A DNA stretch of 64,000 bases, taken from the NCBI GenBank assembly GCA_044508265.1, contig JBIQIB010000002.1, positions 30,226 through 94,225 on the forward strand. The letters are read 5' to 3'. Position 1 is the stretch's first letter. Each line of letters starts with the position of its first letter. This document shows, one piece after another, positions 17,201 to 25,061 of this stretch. The position numbers and the translations under genes are program-made. This DNA is from JAEZDP01 sp044508265. Its GTDB lineage: Bacteria > Acidobacteriota > Vicinamibacteria > Vicinamibacterales > Vicinamibacteraceae. The notes beneath the pieces were generated by a model. That model was not told the origin of the DNA and made no database searches. It saw only the letters and a list, made by a program, of their open reading frames with translations.

Positions 17201-18862
17201 CGTCAGGCGTCCGGCGAGCCGGTCCCAGGTCAGGCGCGGGCGCAGCTCGGCGAATTCGTCCGAGGGATAACGGCCAGACAGCATGTCGAGCACGCCGTCG
17301 AAGACCATGCGGTCGAGCGCGGCGAAGGGGGCAGCCTGGCGCACGCGCGCGAAGAGCGCGTCCACGTGCCAGTCGTCCATGGCGACCATCGCCACGATCT
17401 GCTGCGCCAGCACGTCGAGCGGGTTGCGCGGGTAGCGCGTCGCCTCGACGCGTCCCTCCCGCATGGCGCGCGTGACGGCAGCGCAGGCCAGCAGGTCGCC
17501 GCGGTACTTCGGGAAGATCACGCCGCTGCTCACGGCGTCCACCTGGTGGCCCGCCCGCCCGATGCGCTGCAGCCCGCTCGCGACGGACGGCGGCGCCTCG
17601 ATCTGCACCACGAGGTCCACGGCGCCCATGTCGATGCCGAGTTCGAGCGACGACGTGCAGGCCAGGCCGCGCAGGCGGCCGGCCTTCAGCGCGTCTTCGA
17701 TCTCGACGCGCTGCGTCCTGGCGAGCGACCCGTGATGCGCACGCACCAGCGGCTCGCCGGCGAGCTCGTTCAGGGCGGCCGCGAGCCGTTCGGCCAGGCG
17801 CCGGCTGTTGACGAACAGCAGCGTCGACCGATGCGCGCGCACGAGCTCGAGCAGCCGCGGATGGATGGCCGTCCAGATGGACGGCGTCGAGGGGCCCTGG
17901 GCCGCCGGGCCGCTCGGAATGGGCTCGGGCACCGTCATGCGGGCCATGTCCTCGACGGGCACCTCGATGCGCAGCGCCAGCTGGCGTGCGCGTCCGGCGT
18001 CCACGATGGTGACGGGGCGCTGCACACCGCCGGGCGTGCTGGCCGCTGTGAACTCGTCGTGCACCTCACGGACGGCCGTGTCTTCGCCGCCGTCGCCCAG
18101 CTCCGCGCCGTTCTGCGCAGCGGGCCGTGCAGGTCCGGCCGCATCCGCGACCGCATTCGCGCCAGCGTCCCCGCCCGCGGCGGTGCGCCCGCCGCCGGCG
18201 GGGGGTGGCAGCGTGCCGCCGAGGAAGCGTGCGACCTCGTCGAGCGGGCGTTGGGTCGCCGAAAGGCCGATCCGCTGCACCGGCTGCCGGACGATGGCCT
18301 CGAGGCGCTCCAGCGACAAGGCCAGGTGCGCGCCGCGCTTGGTGGCGACGAGCGCGTGGATCTCGTCCACGATGACCGTGTCCACCGACCGCAGCGTCTC
18401 GCGTGCGTTCGACGTCAGCAGCAGGAACAGCGACTCCGGCGTCGTGATCAGGATGTCAGGGGGGTGCCGCTGCTGACGCGCGCGTTCGGCCGGCGGGGTG
18501 TCGCCCGTGCGGATGCCCACGGTCGGCACGAGGTGCGGCGTGTCCGTCTCGCGCGCGAGCCGCGTGATGCCCGCGAGCGGCGCCCGCAGGTTGCGCTCGA
18601 CGTCCACGGCGAGCGCCTTGAGCGGCGACACGTACAGCACGCGGCAGCGGCGCGCCCGCTCGGGCGGCGGGTCGAAGAGCACCCGGTGCAGGCTCCAGAG
18701 GAACGCGGCGAGCGTCTTCCCGCTGCCCGTCGGCGCCAGCAGCAGCACCGACTCGCCCCGCGCGATGGGCGGCCACCCGCGCGTCTGCGCGGCGGTCGGC
18801 GAACCGAACGACTCGTGGAACCAGCGGCGCACGAGCGGGTGGAAGGGCGCGAGGGGACCCAC
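14234..18862 (-). CDS. lhr: Lhr-type large DEAD/DEAH-box ATP-dependent helicase
   Basis: A 1542-residue superfamily-2 helicase, the size expected for full-length Lhr. Visible motifs: I (LLAPTGSGKTLAAF), Ia (YVSPLKALAVDVERN), II (VIVDEIHAL), III (RIGLSATQRPLDEV), IV (TLLFVNSRRLAERL), V (CTSSLELGIDMGAVDLV) and VI (QRIGRAGH). A Lhr winged-helix and C-terminal region follow. An Ala/Gly-rich insertion at about residues 217-285 separates motif III from the second RecA domain and looks like a flexible linker. The GTG start is 7 bases after a TACCCT hexamer. The gene overlaps nei; Lhr unwinds 3'-tailed duplexes and RNA:DNA hybrids. Confidence 0.95.
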   Translation of the reverse strand: MGPLAPFHPLVRRWFHESFGSPTAAQTRGWPPIARGESVLLLAPTGSGKTLAAFLWSLHRVLFDPPPERARRCRVLYVSPLKALAVDVERNLRAPLAGITRLARETDTPHLVPTVGIRTGDTPPAERARQQRHPPDILITTPESLFLLLTSNARETLRSVDTVIVDEIHALVATKRGAHLALSLERLEAIVRQPVQRIGLSATQRPLDEVARFLGGTLPPPAGGGRTAAGGDAGANAVADAAGPARPAAQNGAELGDGGEDTAVREVHDEFTAASTPGGVQRPVTIVDAGRARQLALRIEVPVEDMARMTVPEPIPSGPAAQGPSTPSIWTAIHPRLLELVRAHRSTLLFVNSRRLAERLAAALNELAGEPLVRAHHGSLARTQRVEIEDALKAGRLRGLACTSSLELGIDMGAVDLVVQIEAPPSVASGLQRIGRAGHQVDAVSSGVIFPKYRGDLLACAAVTRAMREGRVEATRYPRNPLDVLAQQIVAMVAMDDWHVDALFARVRQAAPFAALDRMVFDGVLDMLSGRYPSDEFAELRPRLTWDRLAGRLTARQGAKRVAVANAGTIPDRGLYGVFLAGAPATAARVGELDEEMVFESKPGETFLLGASTWRIEEITHDRVLVTPAPGEPGKMPFWKGDGPGRPLEFGQAIGALVRQLRREPPEAAQQRLVTHHDLGDTAATNLLAYLASQDDATEAVPDDRTIVIERCRDELGDWRLCLLSPLGGQVLAPWAMAVMARLREQLGLDVETMWTDDGFVVRVPDMDEPPPPEWLLPASDEVEGLVLRQLGSTALFAARFRECAGRALLLPRRRPGRRAPLWQQRKRAHDLLGVAAKYGSFPILLETYRECLRDVFDMPALVATLEALERRSLRVAHADTAVPSPFAASLLNGYVANYLYDGDAPLAERRAQALSIDQTHLRALIGTSELRDLLDADALARTEAQLQALAEEYRARSVDGVHDLLLRIGDLTAAELEARTHGVDARTAAASLVEARRALWLPVAGESRLAAVEDAARYRDGLGVPLRPGLPDALLSPVTDALRDLASRYARTHGPFTTEDFAARFGLGVATARMALLSLQADGRLLDGEFRPGGTQREWCEPGVLATVRRTSLARLRREVEPVDIAALGRLLTQWQGVGRPRRGLDALLDIVETLQGLPIAASILERDILPARLPGYQPADLDALLSAGEVVWCGVGPLGERDGRIALYLTDHLPVLWRGVVAPADEPLPEREQRILDVLGGRGAQFFGPLHDAVGGGFPGDTVDALWTLVWRGLATNDTLQALRALVAPPKSRERRARGIDGRSFRTRRQSPPEAAGRWALLPTRADVTATDWAAAMGQQLLTRYGLVTRDTAAAEGLPGGFSAVYDVFRTLEEGGRIRRGFFVAGLSGMQFAAPAAVDQLRALRVPDEEPTAVVLAATDPANPYGALLKWPGADHAGPGRGPTRSVGAHVVLVDGHLAAWIPRGAASLITWLPEHEPDRGRHVQALAAALAQSPLLRARDGGLLLTEVDGAPIAGHPLAAALGASGFTPGARGMRAPHA

Positions 18863-18869
18863 TGCAGGT

Positions 18870-18879
18870 AGGGTAGACT
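18870..18879. promoter_or_regulatory. Overlapping divergent -10 boxes between lhr and the coiled-coil gene
   Basis: On the minus strand TACCCT (18870-18875) ends 7 bases before the lhr GTG. On the plus strand TAGACT (18874-18879) could serve the gene at 18932, whose leader would then hold a GGAGGG Shine-Dalgarno sequence (18917-18922). The two boxes share two bases. Confidence 0.35.
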
Positions 18880-18931
18880 AGTCGGTCGAGGCCCATGAGG
18901 TCATCGGCCTCATCCTGGAGGGAATGCATAC

Positions 18932-19186
18932 ATGAGTGACGCCGGCGAAGGGCTCGTCGACGCCGAGGCCCGACTACAAGAACAGCTGGATGCCCGCGAG
19001 CACGAGCGGCGTCGCCGGGGCCTTGCCGCGGGGGTCGACCCCGAGAAGCTCCGTGCGCACGAGTCGCTGCGGCTTGCAAAGGCCGAACTGACGCGCCAGC
19101 TCGACACCACGCAGCACGCCGTCCGCAAGGCGCAGCTCGAAGCGGCCGTCGCCGAGATCGATCGCCGTATGGCGGAGCTTCAGTAG
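18932..19186 (+). CDS. Small coiled-coil protein of unknown function
   Basis: An 84-residue, highly charged and helical protein (LVDAEARLQEQLDAREHERR; LEAAVAEIDRRMAEL) with heptad-like spacing over most of its length. It has one of the clearest Shine-Dalgarno sequences in the window (GGAGGG, 9 bases upstream of ATG). No membrane segment and no named domain are seen. It sits between lhr and the phosphatidylcholine synthase gene, in the direction of the latter, which starts 51 bases downstream. Confidence 0.65.
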   Translation: MSDAGEGLVDAEARLQEQLDAREHERRRRGLAAGVDPEKLRAHESLRLAKAELTRQLDTTQHAVRKAQLEAAVAEIDRRMAELQ

Positions 19187-19237
19187 ACCCAGTCCATTCG
19201 GTGCGTCGGTCGTCCGGCGCCTCCCAGCCTCACGCGT

Positions 19238-20011
19238 ATGCCGCCAGCCTCCGCCCACGTCATCTGGCGCGTGGTGGCGGCCCACGCCGTCCATGCCTAC
19301 ACGGCCAGCGGGGTGCTCCTGGCCGCGCTCGCCACGATGGCGGCGCTCGCCGGCGACGTGCGCATGGCCCTCGCCTGGCTCGCGGTCGCCGTCTTCGTGG
19401 ACGCCACCGACGGTGCCCTTGCACGCCTCGCGCGTGTCGACAGATACGCGCCCGGCATTGATGGCGCCCGCCTCGACGACATCGTCGACTACCTGACCTA
19501 CGTCGCCGTCCCGGTGCTCGTGGCCTGGCAGGCCGGGGCGCTGCCCCGAACGTGGGCGTGGCTGCCTGCCGGTGCCGTGCTGCTGTCGAGCGCCTTCGGC
19601 TTCGCCCGTGCCGACGCGAAGACCACCGACCATTTCTTCACCGGCTTTCCCTCGTACTGGAACATCGTCGTCGTCTACGGGCTGGCGTGGCAGTGGCGGC
19701 CGGAGACGTTCGCGCTGATCCTGCTCGCGTTCGCGGCCGGGGTGTTCATCCCGGTGCGGTACGTCTACCCGTCGCGCACCTCGACATGGCAGGGGCTCAC
19801 GCTCGTCCTGACGACGCTGTGGGGCGTGCAGGTGCTGCTGATGATCGCGTGGATCGACGCCGCCCCGGGCTGGCTGCTGTGGAGCGCGTGGATCTATCCG
19901 GTCTACTACGTCGCGCTGTCGGTGATGCTCGACCGCCGGCGGCGCCGGGGGCTCGACGCCGTCACCAGGCGCCGAGCCAGGCCTTCAACGCCGCCTGTTG
20001 GCCGGCCGTGA
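19238..20011 (+). CDS. pcs: CDP-alcohol phosphatidyltransferase, probable phosphatidylcholine synthase
   Basis: A 257-residue membrane enzyme. The CDP-alcohol phosphotransferase signature is complete: DATDGALAR followed by GARLDDIVD, giving the D-x2-D-G-x2-A-R ... G-x3-D-x3-D pattern that binds metal and CDP. The surrounding sequence (DIVDYLTYVAVP; AFGFARADAKTTDHFFTGFP; YWNIVVVYGL) resembles Pcs, which condenses CDP-diacylglycerol with choline, more than PgsA or PssA. Seven to eight hydrophobic segments span the chain. The 3' end overlaps the convergent M61 peptidase gene by 50 bases. A related archaetidyl- or phosphatidylserine-synthase function cannot be excluded. Confidence 0.78.
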   Translation: MPPASAHVIWRVVAAHAVHAYTASGVLLAALATMAALAGDVRMALAWLAVAVFVDATDGALARLARVDRYAPGIDGARLDDIVDYLTYVAVPVLVAWQAGALPRTWAWLPAGAVLLSSAFGFARADAKTTDHFFTGFPSYWNIVVVYGLAWQWRPETFALILLAFAAGVFIPVRYVYPSRTSTWQGLTLVLTTLWGVQVLLMIAWIDAAPGWLLWSAWIYPVYYVALSVMLDRRRRRGLDAVTRRRARPSTPPVGRP

Positions 20012-21773
20012 CGTTCGGCCGCAGGCGCAGGCGCCAGGCGTTGCCGGGGTCGGCCGCGAAGGTCACCGGCAGGCGCAGCAGCTTGCCCCGCCGCGCGACG
20101 AGCACCTCGGCCTGACGTGACGGCGGGTACTGCAGCAGGCGGCGGTTCCACTGGTCGGCTGGCACCCGGTAGTCGTCGATGGCCAGAATCTCGTCGTCCA
20201 CATTGAACCCGGCGTCGTGACCCGGTGTGCCGCGCACCACGCGCGTCACGACGAGCCGCCCCCCGTCGTCGCGCGTCTCGAGGCCCAGCCATCCGCGCGA
20301 CAGGTTCGCGTCGGCGGGCGCGAACTGGAGGCCGAACGTCTCGAGCAGCGGCGTGTAGTCGAGTTCGTCCGTGCCGTCGACGGCGCTGGCCAGCCACGGA
20401 CCCTGGTCGCTCCCGGCCACCTCGCTGACGACGGCGCGCAGGTCGTCTTCGGTGAACCCCGCCTCTCCAGCGAAGCGCTCGTACAGCCGCCGCATCACGT
20501 CGTCGAGCGACCGTGTGTGGCCAGACGCCGCACGGATGCGCGCGTCGAGCAGCGCAGCGATGACGGCGCCCTTCGTGTAGTAGCTGACGGCCGTGTTCCG
20601 CGTGTTCTCGTCGGGGCGGTAGTACTTGATCCACGCGTCGAAGGAGGCCTGCCCGACAGACTGCACCTCACGCCCCGGCGTGGTCTGCAGCGTCCTGATC
20701 TCTTCGGAGAGGAAGGCCAGGTACTCGGGCGGCGATGCGAGTCCGGCGCGTCGGACGAGCAGGTCGCCGTAGTAGCTCGTGAAGCCTTCCGCGACCCAGA
20801 GGCTGGGCGTGTAGTTCTCGCGCTCGTAGTCGAACGGCCCAAGGGCACGCGGGCGCAGCCGCTTGATGTTCCAGACGTGGAAGAGCTCGTGGCTCACGAG
20901 GTTCAGCCAGTTGAGGTAATCCTGCCGTGTGCCCATCGCCCAGCGGCTGGTCATCAGCACCGTCGAGTTCGCGTGCTCCAGTCCGCCGCCTGCCTCCGAG
21001 ATGACGTTGAGAAACACGTACCGCTCGTACGGCAGCGATCCCCAGAGCTCGCGGTGCGCCCGGACGATGGCCGCGACGTCAGTGGCGGCGCGCGCGCCAT
21101 CCCAGCTGGCCTCTTCGTTGACGTTCACCAGCAGGTGGGGTACCCCGTCCACGTCGAACTCGTGTATGGCGGGCGAGCCGGCGACGATGGGGCTGTCGAC
21201 GAGCACGTCGAAGCTGGCGGCGCGAAAGGGATCGTCGGCCGAGCCGGTGCCCGGCATGCCCGACACCGCCGTCTGCCAGCGCTCAGGCAGGGTCAGGTCC
21301 ACGAGGTGCGGGCGCTGCAGTCCGTCCACCAGCGTGAGGAACGTGGGTGCGCCGTTCAGCAGCGCGAAGCCGTCCTCGATCCAGTTGGTGCGCACCGACA
21401 TCTCGCGCCCGTACACGCGATAGCGGACGGTGACGCGTGGCTGGCCGCCGGTCGGAATCCGCCAGCGGTTCTTCGCCGTCTTCTCGACGCCCTGCGACGA
21501 CGCGCCCGAGGCGCTGGCCACCTCGACGCCTTCCACGTGGCGCGCGTACTCGCGCACCAGGTACGACCCGGGCGTCCACACGGCCATCATCAGATCGACG
21601 TGCGGCGCGCCCCCGGTCGGATAGGACGCCTCGACCTCGACGTAATGCGTCGACGGCGACGGAAATCGCAGCGAATATCGGATGGCCTGGGCCTCGGCCG
21701 TCGGTTGAGCGGAAGCAGTCATGGCGAGCACGAGCACGGTCGGGATGGCCAGCGCGGCGGCAAGATGGTTCAT
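19962..21773 (-). CDS. M61 glycyl aminopeptidase with PDZ domain
   Basis: A 603-residue exported metallopeptidase. Signal peptide MNHLAAALAIPTVLVLAMTASAQ; N-terminal beta domain (about 30-190); catalytic domain with zinc motif HELFH (His295, Glu296, His299) and the third ligand region VAEGFTSYYGDLLV; C-terminal PDZ domain (about 495-580: RGWLGLETRDDGGRLVV, GTPGHDAGFNVDDEILAIDD). The family removes N-terminal glycine and other small residues. The 3' end overlaps the convergent pcs gene by 50 bases; the start faces the small membrane protein gene at 21809. Confidence 0.93.
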   Translation of the reverse strand: MNHLAAALAIPTVLVLAMTASAQPTAEAQAIRYSLRFPSPSTHYVEVEASYPTGGAPHVDLMMAVWTPGSYLVREYARHVEGVEVASASGASSQGVEKTAKNRWRIPTGGQPRVTVRYRVYGREMSVRTNWIEDGFALLNGAPTFLTLVDGLQRPHLVDLTLPERWQTAVSGMPGTGSADDPFRAASFDVLVDSPIVAGSPAIHEFDVDGVPHLLVNVNEEASWDGARAATDVAAIVRAHRELWGSLPYERYVFLNVISEAGGGLEHANSTVLMTSRWAMGTRQDYLNWLNLVSHELFHVWNIKRLRPRALGPFDYERENYTPSLWVAEGFTSYYGDLLVRRAGLASPPEYLAFLSEEIRTLQTTPGREVQSVGQASFDAWIKYYRPDENTRNTAVSYYTKGAVIAALLDARIRAASGHTRSLDDVMRRLYERFAGEAGFTEDDLRAVVSEVAGSDQGPWLASAVDGTDELDYTPLLETFGLQFAPADANLSRGWLGLETRDDGGRLVVTRVVRGTPGHDAGFNVDDEILAIDDYRVPADQWNRRLLQYPPSRQAEVLVARRGKLLRLPVTFAADPGNAWRLRLRPNVTAGQQAALKAWLGAW

Positions 21774-21783
21774 GGGGCTCTGT

Positions 21784-21801
21784 TAAGATCGGCATCGGAG
21801 G
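21784..21801 (+). promoter_or_regulatory. TAAGAT -10 box and GGAGG ribosome-binding site
   Basis: TAAGAT (21784-21789) is followed by GGAGG (21797-21801), which ends 7 bases before the ATG at 21809. This start has a short leader and a proper Shine-Dalgarno site, in contrast to the leaderless-looking starts elsewhere in the window. Confidence 0.4.
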
Positions 21802-21808
21802 ACGTTCG

Positions 21809-22024
21809 ATGCGCCTGGCAGGTATCGTACTCGTTGTGGCCGGCGTCCTGGCGCTCGCCTACGGCGGTTTCACCTACACCACCCGCGAACAGATCGTGGA
21901 CATCGGCCCGATCGAAGCGACGGCCGAGACCGAGAAGACCGTGCCGCTGCCGCCGCTCGTCGGCGCCGCTGCGCTGATCGGCGGCATTGCGCTGCTGGTG
22001 GCCTCCGGACGCCGCAGGGCGTAG
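21809..22024 (+). CDS. Small membrane protein with two transmembrane segments
   Basis: A 71-residue protein with two hydrophobic helices (MRLAGIVLVVAGVLALAYGG and LPPLVGAAALIGGIALLVAS) separated by an acidic periplasmic or cytoplasmic loop containing VDIGPIEATAETEKT. This layout, including the DIGP..A stretch, resembles the DUF3185 type of small inner-membrane proteins; no role is known. The kinase gene starts 5 bases downstream, so the two are probably cotranscribed. Confidence 0.7.
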   Translation: MRLAGIVLVVAGVLALAYGGFTYTTREQIVDIGPIEATAETEKTVPLPPLVGAAALIGGIALLVASGRRRA

Positions 22025-22029
22025 CGCTC

Positions 22030-23754
22030 GTGCTCACCCCCGGGGCTCTCTTCGAGCGGCGATACGAGATCGTCGAGTTGCTCGCCCGCGGGGGAATGGG
22101 CGCCGTCTACAGGGCGCGCCGCACCGTGCTCGGCGACGACGTCGCGATCAAGGTGCTCACCGCGCCGCACGACGAGGCGCTGCGCGAGCGCTTCCTGCGC
22201 GAGAGCCGTGCGGCCGCCCAGCTTCGGCATCCCCACATCGTCTCGATCCTCGACTACGACGTCGACGCCGAGGGCCATCCGTACATGGTGATGGAGTACC
22301 TCAACGGCCCGAGCCTGATGCAGCGGCTCGCCGTCGACCGGCGCCTCCCGCTCGACGAGGTGCTGCGCGTCGTGCCGACGATCTGCAGCGCGCTGCAGGC
22401 GGCGCATGGCGCGGGCATCGTCCATCGCGACATCAAGCCGGGCAACGTCGTGGGCCACGAGTATGCGTCGGGCGAGTTCGTTTACAAGCTGGTGGACTTC
22501 GGTCTGGCGCACCTGCGCGCGACGGGTGACGACCAGCGCCTGACGAGGGCGCACGACTTCCTGGGCACCGTGACGTATGCGCCGCCCGAGCAGCTGCGCG
22601 GGCAGCCGACCGACCCGCGGTCCGATCTCTACAGCCTGGCCGCGATGGTCTACGAGCTGCTCACCGGACAGCCGCCCTTTACGCATCCCGAGCCGCTCGT
22701 CGTCGTCACGCGTCACCTGACGGCTCCGCCGCGCCCGCTGCGCGAGCTGGTGGCGGACGTACCGGCCGCTGTGGAAGAGGTCGTCCTGCGCGCGCTCGCA
22801 AAGTCGCCTGACGACAGGTTCCCGTCGGTCGAGGCCTTCGCCGCCGCGCTCTGCGACGGCGCGTCACGCGACGCAGCGCGGCCAGCGGTCGCGGGAGTGA
22901 CGGATCACACGTCCGACGCTGCCGCGCGTGCGCTGCCCGTCGTGGGCCAGTACCAGCTCGAGCGCCCGCTCGCGGCAGGCCGTCTCGGCAGCCACGTCTA
23001 TCTGGGCCGGCACGCGACGATGCAGACGCCGGTCGCCGTACGCGTGCTGCGGCGCGACGACGTCACGGACTGGGCGGCTGCGCGCGAGCGGTTCCTGCGC
23101 GAGGCGCGTGCCATGCAGGTGGTGCACCCGAGCATCCTCCAGGTACGCGACCTCGGCGAGACCGACGAGCTGCTGTTCCTCGTCACCGACTTCATCGAGG
23201 GTGACAGCGTGGCCGAGCGGCTCGCCCGCGAGGGGCCGCTGGCCCTGCCCCTGCTGCACCGCTTCGCCGCGCAACTCGCGGACGCCGTCGCGGCGCTCCA
23301 CCGGCGCGGGTCCTTCGTCTGCGGCATCAGCCCGTACACGACCCGGATCCTGCACGACGCGGACGGCGACCGTGTGCTCGTGTCGTCGGGCGGCATCAGC
23401 CAGGTGCAGGACCTGCTGGCCACGCTCAGCGACGCCGCACTGCGGGGCGAGGCGATCACGCACTCGGAGTTGCCGTTCGTCGCGCCCGAGGTGCTGATGG
23501 GCGACCAGCCGTCCGCGGCGGGCGACCTGTTCACCGTCGGCGCGCTCGTCTACTACATGGCGACGGGCTCCGCGCCATACGTCGGCGGATCCTTACCCGA
23601 ACTGATGGGCGCCATGCTGCGGACGCGTCCCGAGCCGCTCGGCGCCCTGCGCGAGGACGTCCCGCCGCCCTTCAGCGACGCGATCATGGCGTGTCTGTCG
23701 CCGCTGCCCGCGGAGCGCCCACCCGACGCGCGCGCGCTCGCGATGAGGATGTAG
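22030..23754 (+). CDS. Ser/Thr protein kinase with second, degenerate kinase domain
   Basis: A 574-residue cytoplasmic protein. The N-terminal domain (about 10-280) is a complete Hanks-type kinase: glycine loop LLARGGMGAVYRA, VAIKVL with the ATP-binding Lys, HRDIKPGN with catalytic Asp134, DFG Asp156, and PEQLRGQPTDPRSDLYSLA. A second kinase-like domain (about 305-570) begins YQLERPLAAGRLGSHVYLG but has VAVRVL for VAIK, FVCGISPYT where HRD should be and VSSGGIS for DFG. It is therefore a pseudokinase and probably regulates or scaffolds the first domain. GTG start; the gene is convergent with glucokinase across a large inverted repeat. Confidence 0.92.
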   Translation: MLTPGALFERRYEIVELLARGGMGAVYRARRTVLGDDVAIKVLTAPHDEALRERFLRESRAAAQLRHPHIVSILDYDVDAEGHPYMVMEYLNGPSLMQRLAVDRRLPLDEVLRVVPTICSALQAAHGAGIVHRDIKPGNVVGHEYASGEFVYKLVDFGLAHLRATGDDQRLTRAHDFLGTVTYAPPEQLRGQPTDPRSDLYSLAAMVYELLTGQPPFTHPEPLVVVTRHLTAPPRPLRELVADVPAAVEEVVLRALAKSPDDRFPSVEAFAAALCDGASRDAARPAVAGVTDHTSDAAARALPVVGQYQLERPLAAGRLGSHVYLGRHATMQTPVAVRVLRRDDVTDWAAARERFLREARAMQVVHPSILQVRDLGETDELLFLVTDFIEGDSVAERLAREGPLALPLLHRFAAQLADAVAALHRRGSFVCGISPYTTRILHDADGDRVLVSSGGISQVQDLLATLSDAALRGEAITHSELPFVAPEVLMGDQPSAAGDLFTVGALVYYMATGSAPYVGGSLPELMGAMLRTRPEPLGALREDVPPPFSDAIMACLSPLPAERPPDARALAMRM

Positions 23755-23760
23755 CGGCGG

Positions 23761-23887
23761 ATCGGCGAGTCGGCGTGTCAGCTTGTCAGCAGGTCGGCCA
23801 GCCGGCCAGGGCGGCCAGCCGATCCGCCGACAAGCTGGCACGCCGATCCGCCGGCAAACCGACAAGCTGGCACGCTGACTCGCCGAT
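23761..23887. repeat. Long inverted repeat with internal direct repeats between convergent genes
   Basis: The 27-base arms 23761-23787 and 23861-23887 are inverted copies with 2 mismatches. The loop between them holds shorter related elements, including CGACAAGCTGGCACGC repeated at about 23828 and 23860 and CGCCGATCCGCCG-like repeats. The right arm abuts the glucokinase stop codon and the left arm starts 7 bases after the kinase stop. It can act as a bidirectional terminator; the internal repetition suggests a dispersed repeat family. Confidence 0.7.
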
Positions 23888-25017
23888 TCACCGCTTCACC
23901 AGTCCCGCCGCGTACGTCGCGGCGCCGAGCAGCCCGGCCTCGCGGTTGAGGACGACGTGCACGGGCATCGTGGCGAGCAGCGGCGNNNNNNNNNNNNNNN
24001 NNNNNNNNNNNNNNNNNNNNNNNNNNNNNNNNNNNNNNNNNNNNNNNNNNNNNNNNNNNNNNNNNNNNNNNNNNNNNNNNNNNNNAGCCCGGCCTCGCGG
24101 TTGAGGACGACGTGCACGGGCATCGTGGCGAGCAGCGGCGTCATCGGCGGCTTGTCGAGGAAGGCGTCGAGGAACTCGGGCCGGTCGAACGCCGGCAGGA
24201 TCTTCGAGGGGATGCCGCCACCCAGGAAGACACCGCCCGTCGCGACGCAGTGCAGGCCGACGTTGGCGGCGGCGCTGCCGTAGATCTGCAGGAAGAGCGA
24301 CAGCGCCTCGACGCACGCCTGGTCGCTGCCGTCGATGCCGCGCGCCGTCACTTCGGCAGGCACGTCGTCGAGGTTGCCCTCGAGCAGGGGCGACGCCTCG
24401 TCGCTCGTGAAGCGCAGCAGGTTGACCAGGCCTGGTCCCGACAGGATGTGTTCGTTGGAGACGCGCCCGTAGCGGGCGGTGAGGAACTGCAGCAGGGCGA
24501 TCTCGCGCGGCGTCCGCGCCGCGAAGTCGGTGTGGCCGCCCTCGGATGGCGAGGGCACCAGGCGCCCGTGTTGTCGAACGAGCATCGCCTCGCCGAGGCC
24601 GGTGCCGGGCGCGAGGAGACACGCGTTGCCGTCGGGCGAGAACGTGCCCTTCTGCACGACGTGGAGCTCGTCGGGGTGCAGCACCGGCACGCTGTGCGCC
24701 ATCGCCTCGACGTCGTTGAGCAGCCACACGCGCCGCAGCCCCGTCGTGGCCATGAGCTCGCGCGCGTCCACCGTCCACGGGACGTTGGTGACGTTCACCG
24801 CCTGCTTGCGGATCGGCCCGGCGACGCCGACGCAGGCCGCCTGCACCTCGTGCGGCAGGGTGCCCGTCGCGCCGAGGAACGCCGACAGCATGGCCGACAG
24901 GCCGGGGAAGTCGCGCGTGGCGTACGCGCGCATGTCGAGGAGATCCGGGCGCCCGCTCGTAGGCTTGAACAGGCCGAGCAGCGTCTTGGTGCCGCCCAGA
25001 TCGCCGGCGAGGAGCAT
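23888..25017 (-). CDS. glk: Glucokinase (interrupted by an assembly gap)
   Basis: A bacterial glucokinase of the GlkA type that phosphorylates glucose with ATP. The N-terminal ATP-binding motif MLLAGDLGGTKTLLGLF, the glucose-binding SEGGHTDFA, catalytic WLLNDVEAMAHSVP and LLAPGTGLGEAML, and the GGVFLGGGIPSKIL motif are all present. The gene contains 100 Ns (23986-24085) flanked by an identical 55-base copy. Removing the Ns and one copy leaves 975 bases, exactly 325 codons with a stop, and joins LNREAG to LLGAATYAAGLVKR; the gene is therefore intact. A TATCCT hexamer lies 7 bases upstream of the ATG. Confidence 0.93.
23986..24085. other. 100-N scaffold gap with duplicated 55-base flanks
   Basis: Bases 23931-23985 and 24086-24140 are identical. 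This is what an uncollapsed k-mer overlap between two contigs gives, so no sequence is likely to be missing. Confidence 0.9.
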
Positions 25018-25024
25018 GGGGCTG

Positions 25025-25054
25025 AGGATACATGATCTGCCGATCTGCTACGCT
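25025..25054. promoter_or_regulatory. Divergent -10 boxes between glk and the MerR-TPR gene
   Basis: TATCCT on the minus strand (25025-25030) ends 7 bases before the glk ATG; TACGCT on the plus strand (25049-25054) ends 7 bases before the ATG at 25062. Both fit leaderless transcripts, and the two genes share a 44-base divergent promoter region. Confidence 0.45.
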
Positions 25055-25061
25055 GGCCGGC

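Noticed and set aside
15917..18871. 984-codon plus-strand open frame opposite lhr
   Set aside because: Mirror of the high-GC third positions of lhr; Arg/His-rich without motifs.
18932..19186. Treating the 84-residue frame as antisense noise
   Set aside because: Kept as a gene instead: it has a good GGAGGG site at the right distance and a coherent coiled-coil sequence.
23896..24085. Glucokinase as a frameshifted pseudogene
   Set aside because: The frame change is produced by 155 artefactual bases (100 Ns plus a duplicated 55-mer); the corrected frame is open.
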